Positions 12,450 to 21,700 of a stretch of 26,208 nt of DNA are shown piece after piece. The stretch spans positions 1 through 26,208 of the forward strand of contig JAZPZI010000023.1 in the NCBI GenBank assembly GCA_045544615.1. The letters run 5' to 3'. Within the stretch, counting starts at the first letter, position 1; every line of letters starts with the position of its first letter. Position numbers and translations under genes: made by a program. The stretch is from CAKSFT01 sp045544615 (GTDB taxonomy: Bacteria; Bacillota; Clostridia; UBA1381). The notes beneath the pieces were generated by a model that did no database searches, was not told the origin of the DNA, and saw only the letters and a list, made by a program, of their open reading frames with translations.

Positions 12450-13135
12450 TTTTTTATTTTAAGGTATCGGGCGATTGCCTTGAGTTAATTGATGTAAAGG
12501 ACAGGGCATACAGCGGAAATGTCAATTCGTATATCTGCAGATTCGAGCTCGACAGCAATTGGCAGGGACTCGATTGCTTTGCAACATTCGGCACAGGCGA
12601 TAAGTTTTATACTGTAGTTGTCACATCTTCGGGTGAGGCGGTTATTCCGGAAGAGGCTTTGCTTGCAGGCGAAACTCTGATGGTCGGACTTTTCGGAACA
12701 AATGCCGGTGGAGAGAATTATGTGAGATTATCTACAGGCTTTGCAGAAATTCAGGTGGGGCAGGGTGCATATATTCCTGATGCAACAGCACCGGCATTGC
12801 CGGCTCCCGATGTGTGGGAAGAGCTGATTTGCCGGAATATCCCGAAAATCGGCGAAAACGGAAACTGGTATATATGGGATATCTCATCGGGTGAATACCG
12901 TGACAGCGGTGTTTCTGTAAGCGGAGATGGTGTTGTAATACCCGATGGAGTTGAGTTGAAGGCGAACAAGGTAACAGAGATTACCGAAAATTCGACCGAT
13001 GAAGAGTATCCGAGTGCTAAGGCGGTATATGAGCTAGTGGGTGATATTGAATCGGTGTTGGCTCAGACGGTCGAAATGCAAAGCTTTATCATAGGCGACC
13101 CGACAATGCCTGCAAGCGAGGTGGACGATATATGA
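12446..13135 (+). CDS. Phage baseplate/tail-fibre-like protein (BppU-like N-terminus)
   Basis: 229 residues. The first about 110 have the look of a baseplate upper protein N-terminal domain: a beta-rich repeat with SYICRFELDSNWQGLDCFATF, a bounded value segment (VIPEEALLAGETLMVGLFG) and RLSTGFAEIQV. Then come a Pro/Ala linker (ATAPALPAPDVWEEL), a tail-fibre-type GENGNWYIWDISSGEYRDSGV segment and a C-terminal helical region (SAKAVYELVGDIESVL) likely to trimerise. By context it is a structural tail or fibre piece. It overlaps the genes on both sides by four bases. No capsid, terminase or lysis gene accompanies it. Confidence 0.7.
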   Translation: MIFYFKVSGDCLELIDVKDRAYSGNVNSYICRFELDSNWQGLDCFATFGTGDKFYTVVVTSSGEAVIPEEALLAGETLMVGLFGTNAGGENYVRLSTGFAEIQVGQGAYIPDATAPALPAPDVWEELICRNIPKIGENGNWYIWDISSGEYRDSGVSVSGDGVVIPDGVELKANKVTEITENSTDEEYPSAKAVYELVGDIESVLAQTVEMQSFIIGDPTMPASEVDDI

Positions 13136-14007
13136 ATATAGCAGAAACTTTGAGAAAACAGCAGGAGAACACGGGATATCTTGAGGGTGTAAGAAATGTG
13201 CTTATGGGTGTGATTGCACCGACAGGCGGTGCGCTTACCACGCTTATACACGAAGCAACTGCCATAAAAGCGGCGACCGATGCGATAAGGGAAAAACTCG
13301 TTGAATACGGAGTATCGGCAATGGATGAAACAATTGATTTTCTCCCGCAAAAGATTGACGATGTTTATGATGCAGGCAAGCAAATAGGAAAGAGTGAGTT
13401 TTGGGATAAATACCAAGATTACGGCAATATCACCCAATATGAACAGGCTTTTGTTGGTGATAGGTGGAATGACGAAACATTTACACCAAAGTATGATATG
13501 AATTTATCATATTGGGGAGGTAATCAAATGTTCTATAAATGCGGAATAGTTGATTTAAAAGGTGCTTTGGAGAAATGTGGTGTGACATTAAACACTAAAA
13601 ATTGTCACGCCTTTAATGGTTGTTTTCAAGACTCCAAAACCAAAATAATCCCTATATTAGATTTAACAAACGCCGATTATTCAACCAATTATATGTTTGC
13701 AACCAAGGCTGTAGAAACTATAGAAAAGATTATATCGAGTGTAAATACAAACCACGGCACTTATATGTTTCAAAACGCTACAGCTTTGACGGACATTACT
13801 TTTGAAGGTGTTATTGCTAAAAACATAGATATTCACTGGTCGCCATTATCAAAAGCAAGTATCCTGTCGATAATTGAACATTTGTCGGATACAGCAAGCG
13901 GGCAGACGCTGACCTTGTCCAAGGCGGCAAAGGAAGCCGCTTTTGGCGACACAGAATGGGCGGAATTGATTGCGACAAAGCCGAACTGGTCGGTATCTTT
14001 GGCATAA
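13132..14007 (+). CDS. Tail-fibre-like protein with leucine-rich/BspA-type C-terminus
   Basis: 291 residues. The N-terminal part (1-90) is helical and resembles tail proteins that begin with an ETLRKQQENTGYLEGV-type helix and then IKAATDAIREKL. The remainder looks like irregular leucine-rich repeats: AFNGCFQDSKTK, ILDLTNADYSTNYMF, ALTDITFEGVI, and the closing GQTLTLSKAAKEAAF followed by WAELIATKPNWSVSLA, familiar from phage BspA-like surface proteins. The middle (13400-13850) is more AT-rich than its ends, suggesting a swapped recognition region. It probably binds a cell-surface ligand. It overlaps the upstream gene by four bases. Confidence 0.7.
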   Translation: MNIAETLRKQQENTGYLEGVRNVLMGVIAPTGGALTTLIHEATAIKAATDAIREKLVEYGVSAMDETIDFLPQKIDDVYDAGKQIGKSEFWDKYQDYGNITQYEQAFVGDRWNDETFTPKYDMNLSYWGGNQMFYKCGIVDLKGALEKCGVTLNTKNCHAFNGCFQDSKTKIIPILDLTNADYSTNYMFATKAVETIEKIISSVNTNHGTYMFQNATALTDITFEGVIAKNIDIHWSPLSKASILSIIEHLSDTASGQTLTLSKAAKEAAFGDTEWAELIATKPNWSVSLA

Positions 14008-14016
14008 AGGGGGTAT

Positions 14017-14190
14017 ATGATGAAAACACGACTTATAATATATGCAGATGACGGAATGGTTTTAACCAACGGCGAAATTTTTGGTAAGGAAATATACCTT
14101 GCCGAGGGAATGTCGGCGGAGGATTTTTATGAAATAACCGATGCTGAGTATGAAGAAATCCTGAGTGAGGTAATTCAGGAGGAAAATTAA
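14017..14190 (+). CDS. Small acidic protein ending the tail-like operon
   Basis: 57 residues (56 if the second ATG at 14020 is used), preceded by AAGGGGG at 14008-14013. It contains LIIYADDGMVLTNGEIFGKE and an acidic tail rich in Asp and Glu. Small proteins of this kind are common after tail-fibre genes in Firmicute phages, but I do not recognise a named family. A terminator starts immediately after the stop. Confidence 0.65.
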   Translation: MMKTRLIIYADDGMVLTNGEIFGKEIYLAEGMSAEDFYEITDAEYEEILSEVIQEEN

Positions 14191-14220
14191 AAAAGGGTGA
14201 GCAATTTGCTCACCCTTTTT
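14191..14220. terminator. Bidirectional terminator
   Basis: Stem GGGTGAGC / GCTCACCC with an AATTT loop and flanking A4 and T5 tracts. It separates the convergent tail-like operon and the M14-like gene. Confidence 0.9.
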
Positions 14221-14959
14221 ACATTTCGCCCAATATAATCGTTGCGAGTTCTGACAGGGCAGCATCGGTGTTGATGGCATTTACCTCGGGCTCAAGCTCG
14301 ACCTGTATGCTCTTTTTCGGGAGGAGTTTAGCATTGTCACTTTCGGAAAATTCAGGGTATGCCGAGCGGTTAAAGTCATAATATGGGTTTGGGTTCCTGT
14401 TTTTTATATGTATAATCGAATCAAATCCCTCGGTATTTATAAATTCGAGAAGTGCCGAGATTTCCGGCTCGCTCTCGGGGAAGGCACCCGGCAGATGACG
14501 CTCGGCAGAGAAGGCACCTTGCAAATCCACACCGTTTCCGTTTGCCTGCCAGACCTTACAAAAGCTATGTATTCCCGAGATGCTGATTAAGTGACGGTGG
14601 TGCGGATTTGTTATATCAAGCCCGTGGAGGGCAATATCCACGCCGTCAGGATTTATCATCGGCAGAAAATAGAGAGAAAGAGATGTAAAAATCTCAACAG
14701 GGCTTTTTGAAAAAAAGGGCACATTTTTTGAAAAGGCATCGGCAAAGCGTTCAAGAAAGTTCATTAAAAGCTTTGAGCCGTTATATTCAAGGCCGGAAAG
14801 AGCCGAGCCAAGGAGTATTTTTTTCCTGCCTACGCCGATTTTCAGGCAGTAAATCTTTTTTTCAAATAAGCTCTCGCCGACCGGAAAAAGGTCTAAATAG
14901 CGGTACTGTCCCGAGAGCATTTTTGCATTTTTCAGGAATGCGGAGTAGTCATAGAGCAT
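14219..14959 (-). CDS. M14 carboxypeptidase homologue with degenerate active site
   Basis: 246 residues from ATG 14959, which has AAAAAGG nine bases upstream; the ATG at 14968 would sit directly on that site. The M14 core is recognisable by SLYFLPMINPDGVDIA. The first zinc motif, normally HxxE, reads SGLE (in SALSGLEYNG), so the histidine ligand is lost. The NRNF substrate motif is replaced by LQGAF. A later histidine (IIHIKN) is present, and the final Glu motif is uncertain (VELEPEV). It is shorter than typical M14 enzymes. I infer a pseudopeptidase or a diverged peptidoglycan-binding protein. No signal peptide is seen. Confidence 0.7.
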   Translation of the reverse strand: MLYDYSAFLKNAKMLSGQYRYLDLFPVGESLFEKKIYCLKIGVGRKKILLGSALSGLEYNGSKLLMNFLERFADAFSKNVPFFSKSPVEIFTSLSLYFLPMINPDGVDIALHGLDITNPHHRHLISISGIHSFCKVWQANGNGVDLQGAFSAERHLPGAFPESEPEISALLEFINTEGFDSIIHIKNRNPNPYYDFNRSAYPEFSESDNAKLLPKKSIQVELEPEVNAINTDAALSELATIILGEM

Positions 14960-15007
14960 AATTCTCATCCTTTTTAAAATATTACTATAAATATACTATT
15001 TAATTGT

Positions 15008-15035
15008 TTGATTTATTCGGATAATGTGGTATAAT
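15008..15035 (+). promoter_or_regulatory. Probable sigma-A promoter upstream of addBA
   Basis: TTGATT (15008-15013), a 16-base spacer, then TATAAT (15030-15035) with TGG extending the -10. Confidence 0.65.
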
Positions 15036-15038
15036 GAT

Positions 15039-15202
15039 TACAATAGAGGTTACCAACCCCGGGGGTTGGTGATTGATGTAATTATTGTACCGGTGTGAAG
15101 CAAGGCATTTTGAGCCTTGCATCTATGGTATAATGATTTCATAAAGAAGTTAAAGATTTGATATAAAAGGGCCAAAAGCCTTCCCCTCAAGGGGAAGCCT
15201 TT
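15039..15202 (+). ncRNA. Leader with three hairpins, possibly a small RNA or repeat relics
   Basis: TACAATA (15039-15045) pairs with TATTGTA (15083-15089) around an inner ACCAAC/GTTGGT hairpin with a CCCGGGG-type top. GCAAGGC (15100-15106) pairs with GCCTTGC (15114-15120). AAAGcCTTCCCC (15175-15186) pairs with GGGGAAGcCTTT (15191-15202). A second extended -10 lies between the second and third hairpins. The last hairpin resembles dispersed intergenic repeats of related genomes. Confidence 0.4.
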
Positions 15203-15287
15203 AAAAAGTTAAATTATTTTATCATTAGTCTGACAAAAGTATATAACTAAATTAAGAAAGTATTATCTGAAAAAAGAGGTGAGGAAT

Positions 15288-18200
15288 ATGTCGCTTGAGG
15301 TTATACGAGGTGCAATAGGTAGTGGAAAGAGCACCGTTATCTTTGATGAGATTTCAAAAAGGTTAGAAGTAAGCGACCGAAAAAATATAATAATCGTTCC
15401 TGAACAGTTTTCATATAAGACCGAAAAAATGCTTGTTGAGAGGTTCGGCGGTGCAGGGCTCAATAATGTCGAGGTTATGACCTTCAAAAGACTTTATTCA
15501 CGCTATATCACAAAGCACACCGAGCGATACCTGACCCCGTCGGGTAAGCAGATGATTATATACGAAGCACTCACGAGAATCTCGGAGGAGAGCATATTTT
15601 TTGGCTGTAAGGACAAGCCCGGGTTTGTGGAGTCTACCGCAAGCCTTGTTTCCGAGCTTACAGAGTATATGATAACACCCGACATACTGCGGGAAAAAGC
15701 AGGTGTTGTGGGCTCAAAGCTTTTGTCGGAAAAGCTTATGGCGATTGCCGAGATTCTGGAAATCTATACCGAAATAACAAAGGACAGATTTTTGGATAGC
15801 GGTGAGGATATAAAAAGGCTTGCAGATTATGCCATAGCCTCGGGGTGTTTTGCCGACTGTGATTTCTGGATAGACGAGTTTTCGGTATTCCTGCCGCAGC
15901 ATTATCTGCTTTTTGAGGCACTCATTGAGGGTGGCTCTGATTTGCATATATCGGTTACAATAGACGGTGACGAGAGTGAGTTTTACGAGCTTAACAAGAT
16001 TATAATTGACAGGTTAAAGAGACTTTCGGAGACCCTTGGGTGTGGATATTCCGAGCAAAAAACCGATGATGAGTGCAGAAGCATCGCATCGGGTGAGTTG
16101 CTCTTTATGAAAAAGTGGATAAACGACCTGAATTCGCCCGAGTTTGAGCCGTCGGAGGAAAAGACAGAGGACATCTCGCTTTTTGTCAGCAAGGACCTCT
16201 ATAAGGAGGTACGCCATACTGCACTTCTGATCCGAAAGCTGATTATGGAGGAGGGCTACCGCTTCCGTGATATTGCGGTTGTGTGCGGTGATACCGAAAA
16301 GTATGCGCATATTATCGAGGCAATTTTTGCCGACTACGATATTCCGTATTTTTCCGATATAAAGATAACGGCATCGGAGCATCCTGTGGCTTTGACGGTG
16401 CTCTCAAGCCTTGATGTACTGCTCGAAAACTGGAGCTATTCATCGGTGTTCAGATTCTTAAAGACAGGTTATGTTTTTGAAAGAGACAGTATCGGGAATG
16501 TGCATGAGCTCTCAAGAGAGGGAATTGACCTATTGGAGAACTATTGCTTAAAATACGGCATAAGAGGCAAAAGTGTCTGGCTTGACGACGAAAAGTGGCA
16601 GAGCTCGCAAAGAGGTATTTTTGAGCCTGTATTTGACAGAAAAGAAAACAGCGGATTTTCCGACGAGGAAATAAATGCTGTAAACGATACCCGAAAAACG
16701 GTAATTGCACCGTTTGTAAAGCTATACGATAAAATTTCGGGCAGAAGAACTGTGCGTGAATTTTCCGAGGCACTTTTTGGATTTTTGGTTGACATAAATC
16801 TGTACGAGGGATTGAGACTTCGTGCAGAGGAGTTTGACCGACTTGGTCTTAGAAATGAGGCAGAGCAAATCAGAAAGCTCTGGAATGTCATTATCGAAAC
16901 GCTCGACCAGGCAGTTGTGGTTATGGGAGAAGAAAAGTGTAGCCGTGAGGATTTTGCAGGAATTATACGTTCGGGACTCTCGGCAGTCGAGGTGTCGATT
17001 ATACCGTCGGGACTTGACCGTGTTTCGGTATCGAGCGTGGAAAGAAGCCGTCAGCACAATGCAAAAGTAATGTTTTTGATTGGTACGGTATTCGGCGCAG
17101 TCCCGAAAGAGGTTGCAGTTGAGGGCATTTTTACCGATGCAGACCGTCTGGTTTTGAAGGATGCACTTGCAGGTGACGGAATGGATATTGCGGCAGATAC
17201 AGAGAAAAAGTGCGAAATGGATCGCTTTAATCTGTTCTGCTCGCTTTTTGGCGTGCGCGATAAACTTTTCATATCATATCCTGCCGCAAATGCCGAGGGT
17301 GAGACCAACCGTGCGGCGACCCTGATCGGGGATATATATAAGCTTTTCCCGAACCTTTCGGCAGATGATGATATATTGGCAGAAAACGGTGATGAACTGT
17401 TGTATTCGCCCAAGAGTGCATACCGATTTATGCTTGCAAACCACAAAAAGGGCGGAATTGCAAAAGAGGTCTATGACTGGTTTTTGAAAAACGAGCCCGA
17501 AAAGCTGCAGATTATCAAAAATGCGTCGGGCTATAAGTCGATTGATGCATCAATCACGCCCGAGAATGCCGAAAAACTTTATAAGGGTATAAAAAGCTAC
17601 AGTGCAAGCAGGCTCAACGAGTACGGAAAATGTCCGTTCGGGTATTTCGTCAAATACGGACTCGGAGCAAAGGAGCAGGAGGTATGGCAGATACAGAAGT
17701 TCGACCTGGGAAGTATAATGCATCTTGTGATTGAGCTTTACTGTAAGTGTGTGGATGATGGAGCAGAGAGCTTTGAGGAGTTAAGGAAAAACTGGCTCAG
17801 CCTTACCGATGAGAAAAGCAGAAATATCATAAATGAGATAATGGACAGCATCAGGGAAAAGGTGCTAAAAGGACTTTTGCGTGATGAGAACAAGGTTGGA
17901 TATATAATGATGCGGATAACCAAGATTGTTGAGCGCTCGGTTGAGAGGGTAAGAAAGAGCCTCTCTGCAGGCGAGTATGCCGCAATCTGTTATGAGCAGA
18001 AGTTCAGAGTTGATGTGAAGTGGCAGAGCGATACTGTCGGCATAAACGGTACAATAGACCGCATTGATATGGCGGAGGATACCGAGAAGATGTTAGCAGA
18101 ATTGCGTGTTGTTGACTATAAAACAGGAAGCAAGAATTTCAGTACAGTATCAATATGCAACCGACAGGATATGCAGCTGGTACTTTATGCAATCGCTGCG

Positions 18201-18746
18201 GTCGAGATGTACCGCTCGGGTGATATCCGCTATAAAAAGGAAGGCTTTGAGCCGAAGGCAAGAGCGATTCTCTATAACCGTATGCGTGACGATTTTGTTG
18301 CCGAAAAGGATGAGGCGGCGGCTCTTGCAAAAAAGGCAAAGGAGACATTGCCTGACGGCTTGATTGTTTTAGACGGTGACGAAGATGCGGTTGAGGTTGA
18401 TGCGGCACTCCGAATGGATAAAAATCTCATGACCGACAGAAAGAGCGAGGTTATGAGAGTTGACTTAAAGGTTGACGGAACGCCGACTTCAGGTTCACAG
18501 GTCACATCTTCCTATGCTTTTGATGTGCTGTGTGATTATGTAAAAAAATCGGTTATCGAGATAGACGGTGAGATTTTCTCGGGTGTTGCAAGAATCAATC
18601 CATACTGTGATGGGGATGACCTTGCCTGCGGAATGTGTGCATTCTCCGAGGTATGCCTCTATAACGAAAGCTTTGATAAATCCCGTGACCTTATACGTGA
18701 TAAGGATGCGGCTATGGAGCATATGAAGAAGGAGGTGGGAAGATGA
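15288..18746 (+). CDS. addB: AddB helicase/nuclease subunit
   Basis: 1,152 residues, the normal length for AddB (RexB-type). It is the partner of AddA in end resection of double-strand breaks. The N-terminal Walker A motif is GAIGSGKS (about residues 7-14). The C-terminal RecB-family nuclease domain has VVDYKTGSK with Asp943 and Lys945. The four cysteines of the AddB iron-sulphur cluster are seen at 782, 1114, 1117 and 1123 (YGKCPFGYF and ACGMCAFSEVC), all intact. ATG 15288 is preferred over an in-frame GTG at 15279, which lies inside the ribosome binding site. It overlaps addA by four bases (ATGA), so the subunits are made in step. Confidence 0.95.
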   Translation: MSLEVIRGAIGSGKSTVIFDEISKRLEVSDRKNIIIVPEQFSYKTEKMLVERFGGAGLNNVEVMTFKRLYSRYITKHTERYLTPSGKQMIIYEALTRISEESIFFGCKDKPGFVESTASLVSELTEYMITPDILREKAGVVGSKLLSEKLMAIAEILEIYTEITKDRFLDSGEDIKRLADYAIASGCFADCDFWIDEFSVFLPQHYLLFEALIEGGSDLHISVTIDGDESEFYELNKIIIDRLKRLSETLGCGYSEQKTDDECRSIASGELLFMKKWINDLNSPEFEPSEEKTEDISLFVSKDLYKEVRHTALLIRKLIMEEGYRFRDIAVVCGDTEKYAHIIEAIFADYDIPYFSDIKITASEHPVALTVLSSLDVLLENWSYSSVFRFLKTGYVFERDSIGNVHELSREGIDLLENYCLKYGIRGKSVWLDDEKWQSSQRGIFEPVFDRKENSGFSDEEINAVNDTRKTVIAPFVKLYDKISGRRTVREFSEALFGFLVDINLYEGLRLRAEEFDRLGLRNEAEQIRKLWNVIIETLDQAVVVMGEEKCSREDFAGIIRSGLSAVEVSIIPSGLDRVSVSSVERSRQHNAKVMFLIGTVFGAVPKEVAVEGIFTDADRLVLKDALAGDGMDIAADTEKKCEMDRFNLFCSLFGVRDKLFISYPAANAEGETNRAATLIGDIYKLFPNLSADDDILAENGDELLYSPKSAYRFMLANHKKGGIAKEVYDWFLKNEPEKLQIIKNASGYKSIDASITPENAEKLYKGIKSYSASRLNEYGKCPFGYFVKYGLGAKEQEVWQIQKFDLGSIMHLVIELYCKCVDDGAESFEELRKNWLSLTDEKSRNIINEIMDSIREKVLKGLLRDENKVGYIMMRITKIVERSVERVRKSLSAGEYAAICYEQKFRVDVKWQSDTVGINGTIDRIDMAEDTEKMLAELRVVDYKTGSKNFSTVSICNRQDMQLVLYAIAAVEMYRSGDIRYKKEGFEPKARAILYNRMRDDFVAEKDEAAALAKKAKETLPDGLIVLDGDEDAVEVDAALRMDKNLMTDRKSEVMRVDLKVDGTPTSGSQVTSSYAFDVLCDYVKKSVIEIDGEIFSGVARINPYCDGDDLACGMCAFSEVCLYNESFDKSRDLIRDKDAAMEHMKKEVGR

Positions 18747-21700
18747 GCAAAAGAAACTGGACACCCGAGCAGGAGCAGGCGATTTTTGCGAAATGGATAA
18801 ACGATGAAAAGACAAAGCGTGGAAATATCCTTGTAAATGCGGCGGCAGGCTCGGGAAAGACTGCGGTTTTGGTTGAGCGTATCATAAAAAAGCTTATGCC
18901 AGATGACGACAGCGAGCCGATAAGCATAGACAAGCTTTTGGTTGTAACCTTTACGAATGCGGCGGCAGCAGAGATGCAGGAGAGAATTGCCGCAGCGTTA
19001 GGCGAATGCCTCCAAAAGGCGATTGTGGATCACGACTACAAAAAGCAGAAGTTCATAAAACGCCAGATTTCGTTGCTTCCGTTTTCCGACATCACCACAA
19101 TCGATGCCTTCTGCTTGAAGGCGGTAAGAAACCACTTCCACCTTCTGAATATTGACCCTGATTTTACGATTATGGACTCGGGCGAGCTTGAGCTTTTAAA
19201 AGCGGATGCTATGGAGGAACTTTTTGAGCAACTCTATGAGGAAAAGAACGAGGGTTTTTTTGAGCTGCTTTCAAGCTACACCGATGGCAGAGACGATGCA
19301 GCGGTAGCCGAAAAGATTAAGCAGATATATAATTTCACAAGAGCATTCCCCGACCCGAAGGCGTGGCTTTTTAAAAAAGCCGAGAGCTTCTCGGAAGACA
19401 ATCTCGATTTCTGGCTCTCGAGTGCATCGGAGCAGAGTGACATATATATAAGGAAAGCTTTGGAAAAGCTTACCGAGGCAATGGAGGTAATGATCGGGCA
19501 GGTTGAAGATGAGTTTGACGGTATCGAGGATGCTATGGAGCAGATGCCGCCGCTTGCGGAAAATCCGCTCTATCTTGCATGGGGAACGTACTATACTGCG
19601 GTACACACCGAGTATTTGCGTATGAAAAAAGCACTCGTTGCGGACTGGGACGAGAGATTTTTGCTACTCTCCGAGCCGTATATTACCTTGAACCAGAAGG
19701 CACTTTTTGTTGACAAGGCTTATCAGGTAACCGATAAGGACCAAAAGGAGCAGGTTAAGGAGTTGAGAACTCATGCAAAGGACTATGCCCTTTTGGCAAA
19801 GCAGGAAATGGGTATGGAGCGTGAGAATGTCTCGGAGGTTTTATCCGGGACACTCTACCCGATTGCAAAGGCTCTGGTTGAGATTACAAACAGATTTGAC
19901 GAAATCTATTCGGAAATGAAGCTCAAAAAGAATACGGTGGAATTTTCTGACCTTGAGCATTCTGCTTTGAGACTTTTTTCGGAGTTCCCTGATGTGCAGA
20001 GAGAATACAAGAATAAATATGAAGAAATCCTGATGGACGAGTATCAGGACACCAACCGTCTGCAGGAGGAGATTTTCAAAAAAATCTCGACGGGTGATAA
20101 CATTTTCATGGTTGGCGATATGAAACAGAGCATCTACCGTTTCAGAAGCAGTGACCCGTCTATATTTAAGGAAAAGAGCGACAGCTATAAAAAGGACGAG
20201 CATGCCGAGAACAGAAAAATCGTACTTTCCAAAAACTTCCGAAGCAGAAAAGAGGTTCTGGATAGTATCAACGATATATTCGGGCTGATTATGACCGAAA
20301 AGGCGGGCGGTATTGACTATGATGATGACCAGAGGCTGAATGTCGGCGACGAGAGTTATGAGCAGAGGAATACCGAATACCGTTCGGAATTTATAGTCAT
20401 CGAAGAAAAGTGGTGCTCAAGCGAGCTTATTATAGACAAGGTAACACTTGAGGCTCGTGCGATTGCAGGGCGTATCCAGAAGCTTCGTGAGGAAGGCTTT
20501 CTTGTGCGTGACCGTGAGCTTGTTCAGGTGCGTGACCCCGATACCGGCTCGGTCAAAAAGGAGATGCAGACCGTCTACCGTGAGCTCAAGAATAAGGACA
20601 TAACAATCCTTATGTCATCATATAAAGGTGTTGCGGATATATATGTAGACGAGCTTGCAAAGGCGGGGATTGCCTGCTATGCCAAAAATGACGGATACTT
20701 CGAGCGAAACGAAGTAAAGCTTGTGATGGCACTTCTGAAGATAATAGAAAATCCGTATCAGGATATACCGCTTCTGGGTGTTCTGCGTTCGCCGATTGGC
20801 GGATTTTCCGACGACGACCTTGTAAATATCCGCCTATCAAAAGACGGATACATCTTCTCGGCGATGAGGGAGCTTGTAAAAAAGCTCGACTCGGGCGAGT
20901 TGAGTGATGAGGAAACAACAGAAAGTGCGAAAAAGACGAAGGAGTTTATAAATAAGCTCACAAGATGGCGTGATTATGCAAGGTATATGCCGAGCGACAA
21001 GCTTTTGTGGACCTTGTATGAGGAAACAGAGATATACGGCTTTGTCGGTGCACTCTATGGCAGAGAGGAAGCACAGGCGAATCTCCGACTCTTGTTTGAG
21101 CGTGCGAAGAAGTACGAAAACTCGGGTTATAAGGGACTCTTCAATTTTGTGCGGTATGTGGGACTCCTGAAGAAAAAGAGCGAGGATCTTGCAACGGCAC
21201 AGATGGTTACCGAAAACCACGATGTCGTGAGGATTATGACGATACACGCAAGTAAAGGTCTCGAGTTCCCGGTAGTTTTTATGGCAGGAGCAGGAAAGGG
21301 ATTTAATATGCGTGATACCTCGGGAAATGTGATTCTTCATAAGGACTGGGGTTTCGGGCTTGATTATGTTGATTATGAAAGAGGCATAAAGCTCCCGACG
21401 GTATCGAAAAAGGTGGTGTCGGCGGCGATATGCCGTGAAAGCATCGCAGAGGAGATAAGAAAGCTCTACGTTGCCCTGACCCGTGCAAAGGAAAAGCTGA
21501 TTGTTACGGCAACTGTCAGCGGAAGAAATAAAAAGGACGAGGGCGGAATAGGAGCAAAGATAGATGCCTGGCAGGAAATGGACGAGATGTCCGATTCGGA
21601 TATTCTTGCCTGCAGATGCTTTGCGGACTGGATTGGGCCTGCGGCTCTTCATAATCCGCATAACTGGAAGGTCAGTGCTGTCGAGTACGGAGCAGAGCTT

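Larger units (their letters stand above)
14960..15287. other. Intergenic region with promoters and several hairpins before addB
   Basis: No gene was found. It holds a sigma-A-type promoter (15008-15035), a second extended -10 TGGTATAAT (15127-15134), three hairpins listed separately, and the addB ribosome binding site (AAGAGGTGAGG, 15274-15284). Confidence 0.6.

Noticed and set aside
12126..14190. Diversity-generating retroelement around the tail-fibre gene
   Set aside because: No reverse transcriptase gene and no template/variable repeat pair were seen in the window.
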